From Bacteroidales bacterium (GTDB lineage Bacteria; Bacteroidota; Bacteroidia; Bacteroidales; UBA1556): a stretch of 6,936 nucleotides of DNA. The translations under genes were made by a program, and so were the position numbers. Under the pieces are notes generated by a model. That model did no database searches and was not told where the DNA came from. It saw only the letters and a program-made list of their open reading frames with translations. The stretch is taken from positions 2,180 to 9,115 of the forward strand of contig JAOZSY010000106.1 of assembly GCA_029939445.1 (NCBI GenBank). The letters run 5' to 3'. Shown one piece after another: positions 1 through 6,443 of this stretch. Positions within the stretch are counted from its first letter, which is position 1. Every line of letters starts with the position of its first letter.

Positions 1-1
1 C

Positions 2-33
2 AGTCTTCAGTTGGTAGTCTTAATCTGAAAACT
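2..33 (-). terminator. possible hairpin terminator after the transketolase operon
   Basis: The arms at 2-10 and 25-33 form a 9-bp stem in minus-strand RNA (AGUUUUCAG with CUGAAGACU) that includes one G-U pair. The loop is about 14 bases, and the hairpin starts within the stop codon of the C-terminal transketolase gene. The position fits a transcription end. The loop is large, the stem is not GC-rich, and any following U-tract lies outside the window, so this is tentative. Confidence 0.3.
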
Positions 34-985
34 ATTTTCTAGCAATTACTCTCTCAACAGCTGCAACAATATCCTTAGCATCAAGACCGTATTTAGTCAT
101 TAATTCGTCAGGAGTACCACTTTCGCCAAACTTATCATCTACAGCAACCATTTCCATAGGAAGAGGATTGTTAAGAGCAAGTATTTGCGCAATATTATCA
201 CCCAAACCACCATTACGAAGATGCTCTTCAGCAGTTACAACGCAACCTGTTTTTGCAGCAGATTTTAAGACAGCTTCCTTATCCATTGGTTTAATAGTAT
301 GGATATTTATTATCTCCACATCAATTCCTTTCTCGGCAAGAATTTCGCCAGCTTCTATTGACTTCCACACCATATGACCTGTTGCAAAGATACTTACATC
401 AGCTCCTTCGTTAAGCATTAGTGCTTCACCAATTTTAAATTCCTGATCAGCAGGAGTGAAATTAGGAACTTTAGGGCGACCAAATCTTAAATATACAGGA
501 CCTACATATTCCATAATTGCTTCTGTAGCAGCTTTTGTCTGATTATAATCGCAAGGATTAATCACAACCATATTAGGAAGGTTTTTCATCATAGAAATAT
601 CTTCCATAGTTTGGTGAGTAGCACCATCTTCGCCAAGAGTAAGACCAGCGTGAGAAGCACATATTTTCACATTCTTATTTGAATAAGCCACTGTTTGGCG
701 TACTTGGTCAAGAACTCGTGCTGTAGAAAAGTTAGCAAAAGTACCTGTTACAGGAATTTTACCAGCAGTAGCCAAACCACCAGCCATACCAATCATATTA
801 GCTTCAGAAATTCCTACTTGGAAAAATCTTTCAGGAAACTCATCCTTAAAAGCATCCATTTTTAGAGAGCCAATAAGGTCAGCACACATTGCTACAACAT
901 TCTTATTCTTTTTTCCAGCTTCTAATAATCCTGCTCCAAATCCAGAGCGAGTATCATTTATATCTGTATATGTAATTTTTTTCAT
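32..985 (-). CDS. tkt: transketolase, C-terminal subunit (split transketolase)
   Basis: This 317-residue protein is the C-terminal half of a two-gene transketolase, carrying the pyrimidine-binding and C-terminal domains. With the N-terminal subunit encoded just upstream it moves two-carbon ketol groups between sugar phosphates in the cytoplasmic non-oxidative pentose phosphate pathway. Visible family features are GISEANMIGMAGGLA at 58-72, where E61 is the expected glutamate that activates the ThDP aminopyrimidine ring. SHAGLTLGEDGATHQ at 111-125 is the conserved substrate/cofactor loop with D120 and H124. The C-terminal domain (about 190-317) has TAEEH at 251-255 and GGLGDNIAQ at 259-267. The ATG at 983-985 gives the usual N-terminus for this subunit, and the length is normal. 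The gene lies 57 bases after the N-subunit stop with no promoter-like element between, so co-transcription is expected. A 1-deoxyxylulose-5-phosphate synthase is unlikely, because those are single-chain and about 600 residues. Split transketolases with other sugar specificities exist and cannot be excluded. Confidence 0.95.
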   Translation of the reverse strand: MKKITYTDINDTRSGFGAGLLEAGKKNKNVVAMCADLIGSLKMDAFKDEFPERFFQVGISEANMIGMAGGLATAGKIPVTGTFANFSTARVLDQVRQTVAYSNKNVKICASHAGLTLGEDGATHQTMEDISMMKNLPNMVVINPCDYNQTKAATEAIMEYVGPVYLRFGRPKVPNFTPADQEFKIGEALMLNEGADVSIFATGHMVWKSIEAGEILAEKGIDVEIINIHTIKPMDKEAVLKSAAKTGCVVTAEEHLRNGGLGDNIAQILALNNPLPMEMVAVDDKFGESGTPDELMTKYGLDAKDIVAAVERVIARK

Positions 986-1042
986 TGTATTCTTAATATT
1001 AAATCTCGTAAACGAAATCAGATTAATAAAAAATAATAGCTA

Positions 1043-1888
1043 TTAATAATCACCAAGAGTTTCTGGTAATTGAGCTAAAGCTGTGGCTAATTGGTCATCA
1101 TTAGGCGCTTTTCCGTGCCATTGGTGAGTTCCTTCCATAAAATCTACTCCAGCACCCATTTCGGTATGCATAAGAATAGCAATTGGTTTTCCTTTACCAG
1201 TAGCAGCTTTTGCTTCAGCCATTACTTTAATAATATCTGCCATATCGTTACCTTGCATTTCCATTACTTGCCAACCGAAAGCTCTCCATTTTGCACCAAG
1301 ATCACCAAGATCCATTACATGCTCAATAGAACCATCTATTTGTTGCTTATTATAATCAACAGTAGCAATAATATTATCAATTTTTTTTGCTCCTGCATAT
1401 AATGCTGCTTCCCAAATTTGACCTTCGTCCAATTCGCCATCGCCATGCAAAGTATAAACTAAGTGATTATCACCATCTAGTTTTTTTGCCAAAGCTACAC
1501 CTAAAGCTACCGATAAACCTTGACCCAGCGAACCTGATGCCATGCGAATACCTTCTAGTCCTTCTGCTGTAGTTGGATGCCCTTGCAAGCGAGAGTTTAA
1601 TTTACGAAATGTTGCCAGTTCCGAAACTGCAAAATAGCCTGAATGAGCTAATACGCTATACCACATTGGTGATATATGTCCGTTTGAAAGAAAAAATACA
1701 TCCTCACCATTAGCTTCCATATTAAAATTTGAAGCATTATGCTCCATTATTTCTTGATATAAAGCTGTTACGAAATCTGTTGCTCCCAAAGAGCCTCCTG
1801 GATGTCCTGAACTTACTGCATGTACCATACGCAATATATCGCGACGTACCTGAGTAGCAAAGTCTTGTAGTTGTTTTATGTCTGCCAT
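1043..1888 (-). CDS. tkt: transketolase, N-terminal (ThDP-binding) subunit
   Basis: This is the N-terminal half of the split transketolase, 281 residues from the ATG at 1886-1888. It binds the diphosphate of thiamine diphosphate through Mg2+, and the active site is completed by the C-terminal subunit encoded next. Visible motifs are SSGHPGGSLG (26-35), SNGHISPMWYSVLA (68-81), ASGSLGQGLS (117-126), the ThDP motif running from GDGELDEGQIWEAA (149-162) to VDYNKQQ (177-183), and HQWHGKAP (255-262) with H258. The open frame runs upstream to a TTG at 1910-1912. That TTG is part of a TACATTTG promoter element and would lie upstream of the predicted transcript start, so the ATG is chosen. The resulting N-terminus, MADIKQLQDFATQVRRDILR, is also what the family usually shows. 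Together the two subunits total 598 residues, somewhat shorter than typical single-chain enzymes (about 660). Confidence 0.94.
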   Translation of the reverse strand: MADIKQLQDFATQVRRDILRMVHAVSSGHPGGSLGATDFVTALYQEIMEHNASNFNMEANGEDVFFLSNGHISPMWYSVLAHSGYFAVSELATFRKLNSRLQGHPTTAEGLEGIRMASGSLGQGLSVALGVALAKKLDGDNHLVYTLHGDGELDEGQIWEAALYAGAKKIDNIIATVDYNKQQIDGSIEHVMDLGDLGAKWRAFGWQVMEMQGNDMADIIKVMAEAKAATGKGKPIAILMHTEMGAGVDFMEGTHQWHGKAPNDDQLATALAQLPETLGDY

Positions 1889-1909
1889 TATTTTGTTATA
1901 AGATTTTTG

Positions 1910-1917
1910 CAAATGTA
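1910..1917 (-). promoter_or_regulatory. Bacteroidota-type -7 promoter element for the transketolase operon
   Basis: Read on the minus strand, 1917-1910 is TACATTTG, an exact match to the Bacteroidota -7 consensus TAnnTTTG. It lies 21 bases before the ATG at 1888, giving a short leader of roughly 15 bases. No TTG sits 17-23 bases further upstream (the nearest is only 12 away), so the -33 element is weak or absent. The element also shows that the TTG within it is not the translation start. Confidence 0.55.
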
Positions 1918-2019
1918 GGTTTTTTTAGCCAATATTTTTGTGCTAATAATCATACTGATGGGTGATAAAATTGATAGCATTATTCACTGTTTAGCAATAC
2001 TATTCTAAAGCTATAAATA

Positions 2020-3576
2020 CTAACTAAATAACAAATAAATAATTGCTGATTGTACAAATATAAATGCGAGTCCTATTAAAATAGCCACAATAAATAGTTT
2101 TATTATTTCATTTTTTGGAGGAAGAATTTTTACAAACTTATTTACTACCTCAGCACTATCTTTTGGCGTTAGAAATGTAATAATTAGCCAAGTTACTGTA
2201 GTAAGTAATGTAACTACAATCATTCTCCACTCGTGAGCAAAAAGACCTGATGATTCAAAAATATTAGGATTGTAATATTCGAAAATAAAGAATAATAACG
2301 TATAAACTCCCGAACTTAACATTGCTGATAGCTGCGACCAAGCATTTATACGCATCCAAAACCACCGCAGAATAAAAACTGGAGCTACACCTGCCGAAAT
2401 GGAGAACATTATTTTAATCAAAAGCTCAAGACTATCTACATAATAAGCAATTATAGTTGCGGTAATACTAAGCAAAAGCATACTTAAAAACGAAATAATT
2501 CGATAATGATTTTCGCTTTTATCGGTTTGCAAATAGCCTTTATAATAATCAACAGCTAAGAATGAAGCTCCCCAATTGAGCGTACTTTCGGAACTAGAAA
2601 TAAATAATGCAAAAAATCCTAAAAGGACAATAGGAGCTAGGTATTCGGGGGTGCTTTCAAATATTGATATTATAAACCCTATTTCACCATTGGCAGAAAA
2701 ACCCGTATTTACATAACTCATTAACGCCATAAATATGACTACTAATGTTATGGGAATTAATAATATTTTAGAAAACAAGCCGACCTTTATTGCTCCCCAT
2801 TTGGAGCCTGCGGCAGTATAACGCGACATTTCGGGACCTCCACCATCATAAGTAGAACTACTCCACCATTGAATACCAAGGTAAATAAACATAGCATTCC
2901 AGAGATCCTGATTTCCTTTTGGTGGCACTATTGATAAGGTGTCTGGAGATTTTAACCGTATAGTTTCAATAATATTTTGGTATCCACCAGAGTTTTTATA
3001 CAAAAAATAGAAAGCTATAATTAATGATGCAATATAGATTATTCCATGCAGAATATCTGTTTTAAATTTTGAAGAATAGGTATTCTTTAATGCGAATAGA
3101 CTAAGTAAGGCTCCTGTGATTAAAACTGACTGTGCCATCGGAATATCGTAATAAACCTGCAATATTCTACTAAAAGCAACTGTTTTAAAAGCCAACACAA
3201 ATGAAACGATTATTCCACCAACGTAAACTGCCCTAAATTTGTGAAGAGTTTTGGCGGCAGAGCCAGAGAATCTATAAAGTGTAAACTGATTATCGGTAAG
3301 TAAATTTAGTTTTACCCACATAGGAGCAAATACTAAAGGAACTATTGCCGTAGAAATTAAGCCAACCCATAAAAGCCAAAGGCCCCATATTCCTTTTTCA
3401 GAAATAATACCACTATACAACTGCCCCATATCGCCTTCCGAAAGCATAAACATTGATATGGCCGCAACAATCCATTTAGTTTTTTTTGTGCTTTGAAAAA
3501 TTGACGCAAGACCCTCATCACGGTTCATATACCATACAATAAACAATAGGATGAAGTAAACGATGAAGTATATCAC
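2020..3576 (-). CDS. sodium/solute symporter (SSS/SLC5-like family)
   Basis: This 518-residue integral inner-membrane protein has about 13 hydrophobic segments, including roughly 1-16, 62-83, 118-139, 147-164, 174-194, 264-288, 313-328, 360-379, 385-404, 450-470 and 491-517. It belongs by pattern to the LeuT-fold sodium:solute symporters, which use the Na+ gradient to import a solute. The best marker is FALFISSSESTLNWGASFLA at 322-341, followed by DYYKGY (343-348). This is the TM8 region, whose Ser/Thr residues usually form the Na2 site. STYDGGGPEMSRYTAAGS (241-258) is the conserved loop before the next helix, and LSEGDMGQLYSG (45-56) sits in the first core helix. Length is normal (about 500-550). 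The start is a GTG at 3574-3576; the first ATG (residue 17) would remove the N-terminal helix. The substrate is unknown. The gene sits 131 bases upstream of the transketolase operon on the same strand, and a sugar link is possible but not shown. Confidence 0.88.
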   Translation of the reverse strand: MIYFIVYFILLFIVWYMNRDEGLASIFQSTKKTKWIVAAISMFMLSEGDMGQLYSGIISEKGIWGLWLLWVGLISTAIVPLVFAPMWVKLNLLTDNQFTLYRFSGSAAKTLHKFRAVYVGGIIVSFVLAFKTVAFSRILQVYYDIPMAQSVLITGALLSLFALKNTYSSKFKTDILHGIIYIASLIIAFYFLYKNSGGYQNIIETIRLKSPDTLSIVPPKGNQDLWNAMFIYLGIQWWSSSTYDGGGPEMSRYTAAGSKWGAIKVGLFSKILLIPITLVVIFMALMSYVNTGFSANGEIGFIISIFESTPEYLAPIVLLGFFALFISSSESTLNWGASFLAVDYYKGYLQTDKSENHYRIISFLSMLLLSITATIIAYYVDSLELLIKIMFSISAGVAPVFILRWFWMRINAWSQLSAMLSSGVYTLLFFIFEYYNPNIFESSGLFAHEWRMIVVTLLTTVTWLIITFLTPKDSAEVVNKFVKILPPKNEIIKLFIVAILIGLAFIFVQSAIIYLLFS

Positions 3577-3594
3577 AGATTTTAATATTTAGAA

Positions 3595-3602
3595 CAAAGG
3601 TA
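3595..3602 (-). promoter_or_regulatory. Bacteroidota-type -7 promoter element for the symporter gene
   Basis: The minus-strand sequence 3602-3595 is TACCTTTG, matching TAnnTTTG exactly. It lies 18 bases before the GTG at 3576, so the predicted leader is only about 10-12 bases. No TTG lies at the preferred 17-23 base spacing upstream. The tight spacing to the GTG supports that codon as the start. Confidence 0.5.
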
Positions 3603-4086
3603 GGATTAATACAATAGCTTTATTGGTTTTTTATAGAATCTGATTTGAAAACTCTTTATTCAAATAAAAAGAAGCATCGAAGATTTTCTAATAATTATTT
3701 GAGCAATCATTATTCGTAAAACTTCACTGCTTCATTGTAATTAATTGTTTTGATTGCTGATTAAGTGTTTATGCAAAATCAACTCCTCCCAATCTTTTAA
3801 TTAGTGATTAATTATTCTTATTTATGCAACAAAGCTAAAAACAAATCATGCTCTAAATCTTTTCATTTTACTTTAATCACAATTCATTATTTTACTGCGC
3901 TTTACGATACTTTTTTTACCGTTTTCAAGCATTACAATATAAAAATGGTAATTATCTTACATACTTTTTAACTCATGCGCTGAGAAATAAATGTTTTGAA
4001 TACGATTAAACAATTCATCAAATAAACGTTAAACAATTGAAATACATTAGGTAATATTAAGATGAAGAGTACAATTATTAAATAGA
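3603..4086. other. AT-rich intergenic stretch without a convincing gene
   Basis: These 484 bases lie between the divergent symporter and ATPase genes. No reading frame with coding character was found on either strand. Three small things were seen. A 7-bp perfect inverted repeat lies upstream of the symporter promoter (ATTTGAA 3643-3649, TTCAAAT 3659-3665). Another 7-bp pair is GCAATCA (3703-3709) and TGATTGC (3751-3757). A minus-strand stretch of 27 codons (3956-3873) reads DNYHFYIVMLENGKKSIVKR and then SKIMNCD before a stop. It resembles the end of a type IX secretion sorting domain but is closed by a stop just upstream. It may be a gene remnant or chance. Confidence 0.6.
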
Positions 4087-4200
4087 TTACCCCTACTTTG
4101 TTACATGGATTTAGGGATATTACCCCTACTTTGTTACATGAATTTAGGAATATTGCCCCTACTTTGTTACAAGGATTTAGGGATATTGCCCATACTTTGT
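4087..4200 (+). repeat. 33-bp tandem repeat array, 3 full copies plus a partial copy
   Basis: Copies lie at 4087-4119, 4120-4152, 4153-4185 and, partially, 4186-4200. Copies 1 and 2 differ at two positions, 1 and 3 at two, 2 and 3 at four; the 15-base fourth copy differs from copy 3 once. Each unit starts TTACCCCTACTTTG or TTGCCCCTACTTTG and ends in AGGGATA or AGGAATA. Each junction therefore carries a dyad, TAGGGATATTACCCCTA at 4112-4128, with related forms at 4145-4161 and 4178-4194. There are no spacers, so it is not CRISPR. The last dyad overlaps the TTG of the ATPase promoter. This suggests an operator array, or a dispersed repeat family that happened to land here. Because the period is a multiple of three, two plus-strand frames stay open through it. 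Confidence 0.9.
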
Positions 4201-4218
4201 GTTTTTTTTAGTATATTT
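4186..4218 (+). promoter_or_regulatory. Bacteroidota-type promoter for the ATPase gene
   Basis: TATATTTG at 4211-4218 matches the -7 consensus TAnnTTTG and is followed by CAC. A TTG at 4186-4188 lies 22 bases upstream, inside the 17-23 base range known for Bacteroidota -33/-7 pairs. Transcription would start near 4224-4226, about 25 bases before the ATG at 4250. The TTG falls at the start of the partial fourth repeat copy. Copies 1 and 2 have TTA at this position, so only the copy 3 and copy 4 boundaries carry TTG. Confidence 0.65.
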
Positions 4219-4249
4219 GCACTATTAAATTTAAGAAACATACAATATT

Positions 4250-5599
4250 ATGATAATACACAGATCTGGTTTTCAACGATTAATGGAGTGGAAGAACTCA
4301 AACAACCACAAGCCACTTTTGATTAGAGGTGCTAGGCAAGTTGGGAAGACCACTTTAGTAAAAGATTTTGCTAGAGAATTTGACAATTATATAGAGCTAA
4401 ATTTAGAGCGTAAAGCCGATAAGGAATTATTCAAGATTGATGACGCTGTAAAAATACTTAATGCTATATTCTTTGAAAAAGGCATAAAACCTAATAAAGG
4501 GAGTGTCTTACTATTTATTGACGAAATACAGGAAGAGCCAATTGCAGTAAAGCAACTAAGATATTTTTACGAAGAAAATCCAGATATACATATAATTGCG
4601 GCAGGCTCATTATTAGAATTTGCATTGAGCAAGGTGCCAAGTTTCCCCGTTGGCAGAATTGATTATTTGTATTTATATCCTGTTAATTTTGAAGAATACT
4701 TAGGTGCTGCAAAAAATGAGTTGGCAGTGGAAGTATTAAACGAAGTACCTATACCTGATTATGCGCATAAATCATTAATGGATTCCTTTAATGAGTACGC
4801 CATGATTGGAGGAATGCCAGAGATATTAAGTAAATATTTGGAGGATAAAAACCTAGTGAACCTAACCAGCTTATACAGTAAACTATGGCAATCATATAAG
4901 GATGATATTGAGAAATACTCGAAAAGTGATGTAGAAAAAAAGGTAATAAGACATATTATGTCCACAGCGCCATATCAACTATCAAGAATAAAGTATGAAG
5001 GCTTTGGCAAGTCAAACTATAAATCAAGGGAAGTTGGAGAAGCACTTTTATCATTGGATTTGGCAAAGGTTATTCAGATAATATACGCATCCACAGATAC
5101 GGACTTGCCTATAATGTCGGATTTGAGAAAACGGCCAAGGCTACAGTTTATAGATACTGGCATGCTGAGTCAGATACTATTATTACAGGGCGAAATGCTA
5201 AAAGTCTCAGATTTTAGCAATATATATAGAGGCGAAATAATTCAGCATATTATTGGTCAGGAGCTGATATCAATACATCAAGATATACCATATAAACCTA
5301 ATTTTTGGGTAAGGGAGAAGAAGGGCTCATCAGCAGAGGTTGATTTAATTTATAGAGTTCAAAATATGGTTGTTCCAATAGAAATAAAATCCGGCAAAGT
5401 AGGTACACTACGGTCATTACATCAGTTTGTTGAAGCTTCGCCTCATCCTTATGCTGTTAGAGTTTACGGTGGTGAATTTAAGGTTGAAAAGGCTGTAACA
5501 CCTGGTGGAACTCCGTATTTATTAATGAATTTGCCATACTATTTGGGGACAAAGATTCCTGAATATTTGGAATACTTTGTGACGAATTATTCTTTGTAA
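4250..5599 (+). CDS. AAA+ ATPase with C-terminal DUF4143 domain
   Basis: This 449-residue cytoplasmic protein has the layout of the AAA_14/DUF4143 ATPases, a widespread prokaryotic family without an established cellular role. The N-terminal ATPase core has the Walker A loop GARQVGKT (27-34, K33 and T34) and Walker B VLLFIDEIQ (86-94, D91 and E92). A sensor-like strand IIAAGSLLEF (115-124) follows, then the family signatures FPVGRIDYLYLYPVNFEEYL (132-151) and GGMPE (187-191). A helical middle (about 200-320) precedes the DUF4143 part. There, E338, D365 (in SAEVDLIY) and E378/K380 (in VPIEIKSGK) are spaced like a PD-(D/E)XK nuclease-fold site, so nucleic-acid binding or cleavage is conceivable but unproven. 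Length is usual and no lesion is seen. The ATG follows a good promoter and gives the expected N-terminus. The gene stands alone on the plus strand behind a tandem repeat array, flanked by minus-strand genes, as is typical of a mobile or accessory single-gene unit. Confidence 0.92.
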   Translation: MIIHRSGFQRLMEWKNSNNHKPLLIRGARQVGKTTLVKDFAREFDNYIELNLERKADKELFKIDDAVKILNAIFFEKGIKPNKGSVLLFIDEIQEEPIAVKQLRYFYEENPDIHIIAAGSLLEFALSKVPSFPVGRIDYLYLYPVNFEEYLGAAKNELAVEVLNEVPIPDYAHKSLMDSFNEYAMIGGMPEILSKYLEDKNLVNLTSLYSKLWQSYKDDIEKYSKSDVEKKVIRHIMSTAPYQLSRIKYEGFGKSNYKSREVGEALLSLDLAKVIQIIYASTDTDLPIMSDLRKRPRLQFIDTGMLSQILLLQGEMLKVSDFSNIYRGEIIQHIIGQELISIHQDIPYKPNFWVREKKGSSAEVDLIYRVQNMVVPIEIKSGKVGTLRSLHQFVEASPHPYAVRVYGGEFKVEKAVTPGGTPYLLMNLPYYLGTKIPEYLEYFVTNYSL

Positions 5600-5641
5600 G
5601 GATACTACTTTCTTAACATCATCGAATTTAACTAATTAAAG

Positions 5642-5661
5642 ATTATCCGAAAGCGGACAAT
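5642..5661 (-). terminator. possible hairpin terminator between convergent genes
   Basis: In minus-strand RNA, AUUGUCCG and CGGAUAAU (5661-5654 and 5649-5642) form an 8-bp stem with one G-U pair around a CUUU loop. It begins 32 bases after the stop of the 181-residue gene and is followed by CUUUAAUU, a poor U-tract. On the plus strand the same site has one A-C mismatch and could also serve the ATPase transcript, which ends 42 bases before it. Confidence 0.4.
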
Positions 5662-5693
5662 AATTCGTACAATTCCTGTAATTAGATGATAAA

Positions 5694-6239
5694 TTATTTT
5701 TTTACCGATGTAGATATTATATTGTCTATTGACATCAACCCTTTAACATCTTTTAGTCTCTTAAGCTTAGGCAATAATTCATCCTTTGCAGTATTATCTC
5801 TTTCAAAAAGCACTTCAAGCATTTCCTCAACCTTAGATAAGGTAGCTACATCTTTATTAATTATCAGAAGTTTGATATAATCAATTACTGTTTTAAAATC
5901 GTGATTTTTAAGAGCCATTTCAAAAAGCTTTAGTCCCATATCGTCAGTTACTATCTTAGTGCTTTTCTTTAATGAGTTAATTTCATCATTTGAGCAAAAC
6001 GAATTCCAGTTTCCGTATCCTAGGAATTCACATATAATATCCAAACTTCGCTCCGACACCTGTGAACTATTGTGCACAACACCAAAAAAGCGCTGCAGAG
6101 TTGTAGCAGAAATATTTTCATGAGTACTCCCAAATATCACCCCCGACAGAAACTCAGTAGAACGCACAGATATCTTCTGTGGAGCAATGGACTGTTCCAG
6201 TTTTTGCCTTAGGGCTTCTATGTAGTAGGTTGTGTTCAT
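5694..6239 (-). CDS. hypothetical protein with Bacteroidota-type N-terminal helical (HTH-like) motif
   Basis: This 181-residue soluble protein has no signal peptide and no membrane segment. The N-terminal third has a pattern common at the start of many Bacteroidota proteins: ENISATTLQRFFGVV (41-55), a variable loop, then SLDIICEFLGYGNWNSFC (65-82). The usual form is a TLxRxxG helix followed by TLDxLxxYLGYxxWxxFC, and it is generally taken as a small helical, possibly DNA-binding module. The C-terminal half (about 95-170) is charged and alpha-helical by eye, with FEMALKNHDFKTVIDYIKLL (106-125) and KVEEMLEVLFERDNTAKDEL (136-155). It resembles a TPR/HEAT-like helical bundle but is not a recognised family. 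The role is unknown; a regulator or scaffold is a guess. The ATG at 6237-6239 is followed at once by the conserved module. The gene converges on the ATPase gene with 94 bases between. An inverted repeat lies just upstream of its start. Confidence 0.8.
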   Translation of the reverse strand: MNTTYYIEALRQKLEQSIAPQKISVRSTEFLSGVIFGSTHENISATTLQRFFGVVHNSSQVSERSLDIICEFLGYGNWNSFCSNDEINSLKKSTKIVTDDMGLKLFEMALKNHDFKTVIDYIKLLIINKDVATLSKVEEMLEVLFERDNTAKDELLPKLKRLKDVKGLMSIDNIISTSVKK

Positions 6240-6250
6240 TTGGATATTCT

Positions 6251-6276
6251 AAAGTTTGATAAAATTACTAAACTTT
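6251..6276. promoter_or_regulatory. inverted repeat upstream of the 181-residue gene, possible operator
   Basis: AAAGTTT (6251-6257) and AAACTTT (6270-6276) form a perfect 7-bp dyad around 12 bases, centred about 24 bases before the ATG at 6239. It would lie in the promoter or leader of that gene. A site for autoregulation by the gene's own HTH-like module is a guess; in such AT-rich sequence a chance dyad is quite possible. No TAnnTTTG element was found for this gene. Confidence 0.25.
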
Positions 6277-6374
6277 TGTACTAATATAACTTCATTTTCC
6301 TTTAAGTTTAATTTATTAACATTCTATGTAATAAACACATTATGCAATTTACATATATCCAAACACATGCATAG

Positions 6375-6443
6375 TTGCAGGATTTAAAGGCTTTATAGTG
6401 TCAAGTTTTGCACAGAGCTTATAATTACCTCAAAACCCTGCAA
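6375..6443. repeat. long-armed inverted repeat in the spacer between the two small genes
   Basis: TTGCAGGATTT (6375-6385) and AAACCCTGCAA (6433-6443) are complementary at 10 of 11 positions. In minus-strand RNA the odd pair becomes G-U, so all 11 could pair, around a 47-base loop. The right arm overlaps a smaller hairpin (6437-6453). It could be a structured leader or RNA, a small mobile-repeat remnant, or a chance pairing. Confidence 0.35.

Noticed and set aside
168..377. Plus-strand open frame opposite the transketolase C-subunit gene
   Set aside because: It is antisense to a conserved gene and has no recognisable protein features.
1034..1045. 12-bp palindrome TAATAGCTATTA at the end of the transketolase N-subunit gene, as an operator or terminator
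   Set aside because: It lacks a loop, is almost all A/T, and lies inside an operon where neither would be expected; probably chance.
1091..1572. Plus-strand open frames opposite the transketolase N-subunit gene
   Set aside because: They lie antisense to a well-supported conserved gene and their translations have unnatural composition.
1918..2019. Terminator between the symporter and transketolase genes
   Set aside because: Only a 5-bp AT-rich stem (TTTAG/CTAAA) without a T-tract was found, so no terminator can be supported there.
4087..4200. CRISPR array
   Set aside because: The repeats are directly adjacent with no unique spacers, and there are no cas genes in the window.
4105..4326. A 73-codon plus-strand gene encoding 11-residue repeats
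   Set aside because: It is made by the tandem repeat itself, contains the ATPase promoter, overlaps the ATPase start in another frame, and its non-repeat part has no coding character.
4759..4965. Minus-strand open frame inside the ATPase gene
   Set aside because: It lies fully antisense to the ATPase coding sequence, with no promoter or conserved pattern.
5686..5880. Plus-strand open frame opposite the end of the 181-residue gene
   Set aside because: It is a Ser/Leu/Ile-rich antisense shadow, as expected opposite a Lys/Asp-rich helical protein.
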